From Balneolaceae bacterium (lineage in GTDB: Bacteria > Bacteroidota > Rhodothermia > Balneolales > Balneolaceae), in assembly GCA_007126675.1 (NCBI GenBank), contig SLAU01000253.1, forward strand, positions 1 through 7,081: a stretch of 7,081 nucleotides of DNA, written 5' to 3'. Positions 6,261 to 7,081 of this stretch are shown in pieces; positions within the stretch are counted from its first letter, which is position 1; each line of letters opens with the position of its first letter. The notes beneath the pieces are model-generated. The model made no database searches, had not been told where the DNA came from, and worked only from the letters and a program-made list of their open reading frames with translations. The position numbers were made by a program, and so were the translations under genes.

Positions 6261-6280
6261 GTTAAGTTAAGTTAAGTTAT
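6261..6280. repeat. GTTAA pentanucleotide tandem repeat in the pilin C leader
   Basis: Three perfect GTTAA copies followed by GTTAT lie about 20 nt upstream of the pilin C start, between its Shine-Dalgarno site and the presumed promoter. Such a tract can change length by slippage and alter leader spacing. With under four copies this may also be static. Another GTTAA is in a TTAAC-AAAA-GTTAA inverted repeat at 6380-6393. Confidence 0.6.
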
Positions 6281-6281
6281 G

Positions 6282-6312
6282 TTTATAGATGATTAAATCA
6301 ATCCGTAATCAA
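6282..6312 (-). promoter_or_regulatory. Tentative promoter for pilin C
   Basis: On the minus strand TTGATT (6307-6312) and TATAAA (6282-6287) are separated by 19 nt, a loose sigma-70-like arrangement that would start transcription near the GTTAA tract. The spacing is longer than ideal and the region is AT-rich, so this is only a candidate. No clear match to the Bacteroidetes TTTG...TAnnTTTG consensus was found here. Confidence 0.22.
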
Positions 6313-6866
6313 ATTGAACTGAGGTATACGACTACATAAAAGTTCGTTTGTTACAGACTGTTTTTATTTTTTTTGAACCTTAACAAAAGTTAATTCTGAT
6401 TCAGATATGAAAAAATTATACTTCATTAATGTTCAAATGGGGTATTAAGAACCTATTTTATTACTTAAAATCAAGATATGCAATTGTTTACTGTAATTTA
6501 ATATGTATTCCTGAATTTGTTAGCTTTTCCTAAAAACGTTTAAAATGTTCACTTCTGAGTTTTTAAAACACAAAAATTTTAGTTGATATTTTTTCTGCGT
6601 TCAAAAATTATTTTTCAAAAACTCAACAATATACGCGTCAGTTTCTCCTGAATACTTTCATTTGCGCAAAAAAATCTCTTCTGTTTATGCGTTCACGTGC
6701 CTGGATGATTTATCACATATAAAGAAATAAACAGATTAAGCAAGCTCATTAATTTTCACTTCATTTCTCAATTGATTTAGAGGGTGCCTATATATAAGAT
6801 CAAAATTAATCCATCTGTCAGAAGAAATGCACAAAGAATAAATAAACAAGTCAAAATTGTCCCGAT

Positions 6867-6890
6867 ACTCAATACTCCCTACTCAATACT
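6867..6890. repeat. ACTCAATACT short direct repeats
   Basis: ACTCAATACT occurs twice with a 14-bp period (6867-6876 and 6881-6890). Degenerate relatives follow: TTTACTCACGATC near 6896, CTCAATACCT near 6971 and ACAATACTCAATTG near 6994. On the minus strand this reads AGTATTGAGTAGGGAG, resembling the degenerate 'AGTATTGAGT' microsatellite-like tracts I recall from intergenic DNA of several bacterial groups. It is non-coding. Confidence 0.55.
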
Positions 6891-7025
6891 ATTCTTTACT
6901 CACGATCCAAGACTCACCCTCTCAGAAAAGTCTTCATGTCCCTTTTCAATTAACTGACTTTCTAAAACGTCTCAATACCTGCTAACTGATACTACAATAC
7001 TCAATTGTACCCGGGGCGGGGACTT

Positions 7026-7050
7026 CCTTCGATTCATCTCAGGACAGGCT
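7026..7050. repeat. Degenerate CCTTCGA...CTCAGGACAGGCT dispersed-repeat-like element
   Basis: CCTTCGA (7026-7032) and CTCAGGACAGGCT (7038-7050) are separated by 5 nt. This resembles a short palindromic intergenic element that I recall as scattered through many bacterial genomes, with a core of the form CCTTCGACTTCGCTCAGG. The central 5 bases here differ from that form, so this would be a decayed copy. The adjoining ACTATCCGACTATCTA at the window end has the same low-complexity repeat character. The identification rests on memory of the motif only. Confidence 0.4.
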
Positions 7051-7081
7051 TCTCGTCCTTTATCAACTATCCGACTATCTA

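Larger units (their letters stand above)
6313..7081. other. Long non-coding region upstream of pilin C
   Basis: No credible gene was found on either strand. The plus-strand ATGs I followed open frames of about 13 codons or fewer, and I saw no tRNA, rRNA, CRISPR array or insertion-sequence signature. Roughly 6313-6850 is AT-rich and shows only short motifs, such as the 10-bp palindrome TTTGCGCAAA at 6661-6670. From about 6860 onward the composition changes to pyrimidine-rich plus-strand text with degenerate short repeats, then a GC-rich patch at about 7010-7022. This looks like a repeat-bearing intergenic spacer. An unrecognised small RNA cannot be excluded by eye. Confidence 0.6.

Noticed and set aside
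6407..6448. Thirteen-codon open frame MKKLYFINVQMGY in the long spacer
   Set aside because: Too short, with no ribosome-binding site or conserved context visible; such frames are expected by chance in AT-rich DNA.
6661..6670. 10-bp palindrome TTTGCGCAAA as an operator
   Set aside because: A single short palindrome about 420 bp from the nearest gene start, without a second copy or nearby promoter, is too weak to call.
6867..6910. CRISPR-like repeat array
   Set aside because: The repeated unit is only ~10 bp, the period is irregular and no spacers of constant length are present.

Overview
The window looks chromosomal, from a moderately AT-rich Gram-negative bacterium. The flavour of the proteins, the mostly absent Shine-Dalgarno (SD) sites, and a type II secretion/type IV pilus F-family protein next to 'MGQQQLLL...' pilin-like proteins suggest the Bacteroidota/Rhodothermota/Balneolota group. 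That placement is an inference from sequence style; the window contains no rRNA or other taxonomic marker.

Positions 46-3180 (+ strand) hold a tight three-gene operon. Nicotinate phosphoribosyltransferase (pncB) and nicotinamidase (pncA) together form the salvage branch nicotinamide -> nicotinate -> nicotinate mononucleotide (Preiss-Handler pathway to NAD). The third gene is a DAO-family FAD-dependent oxidoreductase that most resembles the stand-alone C-terminal (oxidase) half of the tRNA-modifying enzyme MnmC. Spacing is 4 nt between genes 1 and 2, and a 1-nt TGATG overlap joins genes 2 and 3.

Positions 3173-6240 (- strand) hold an envelope module converging on that operon, with an 8-nt tail-to-tail overlap. 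In transcription order these are pilin-like paralogue C (5785-6240), pilin-like paralogue B (5202-5642), pilin-like paralogue A (4588-5028) and a GspF/PilC-type inner-membrane platform protein (3173-4501). The three small proteins share a nearly invariant hydrophobic N-terminus right behind a two-residue 'MG', lack the canonical pilin Glu5, and carry a common GGGGR...NEN ectodomain motif. A and B have two Cys at identical positions near the C-terminus, like a pilin D-loop, while C has none. The platform protein has an unusual tandem duplication of its N-terminal cytoplasmic ~45-residue unit. No assembly ATPase, prepilin peptidase or secretin is in the window, so the module must use partners encoded elsewhere or lie at the edge of a larger locus. 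A strong hairpin terminator separates C from B, so the pilin genes probably form separate transcription units.

Positions 6241-7081 are about 840 bp with no credible gene. They hold the leader of pilin C (SD, GTTAA tandem repeat, a tentative promoter), AT-rich sequence without recognised content, and, in the last ~220 bp, degenerate short repeats (ACTCAATACT units and a CCTTCGA...CTCAGGACAGGCT element) typical of dispersed intergenic repeats.

The most unusual item is the pilin triplet plus duplicated-N-domain platform protein, a plausible but uncharacterised type IV filament-like system.
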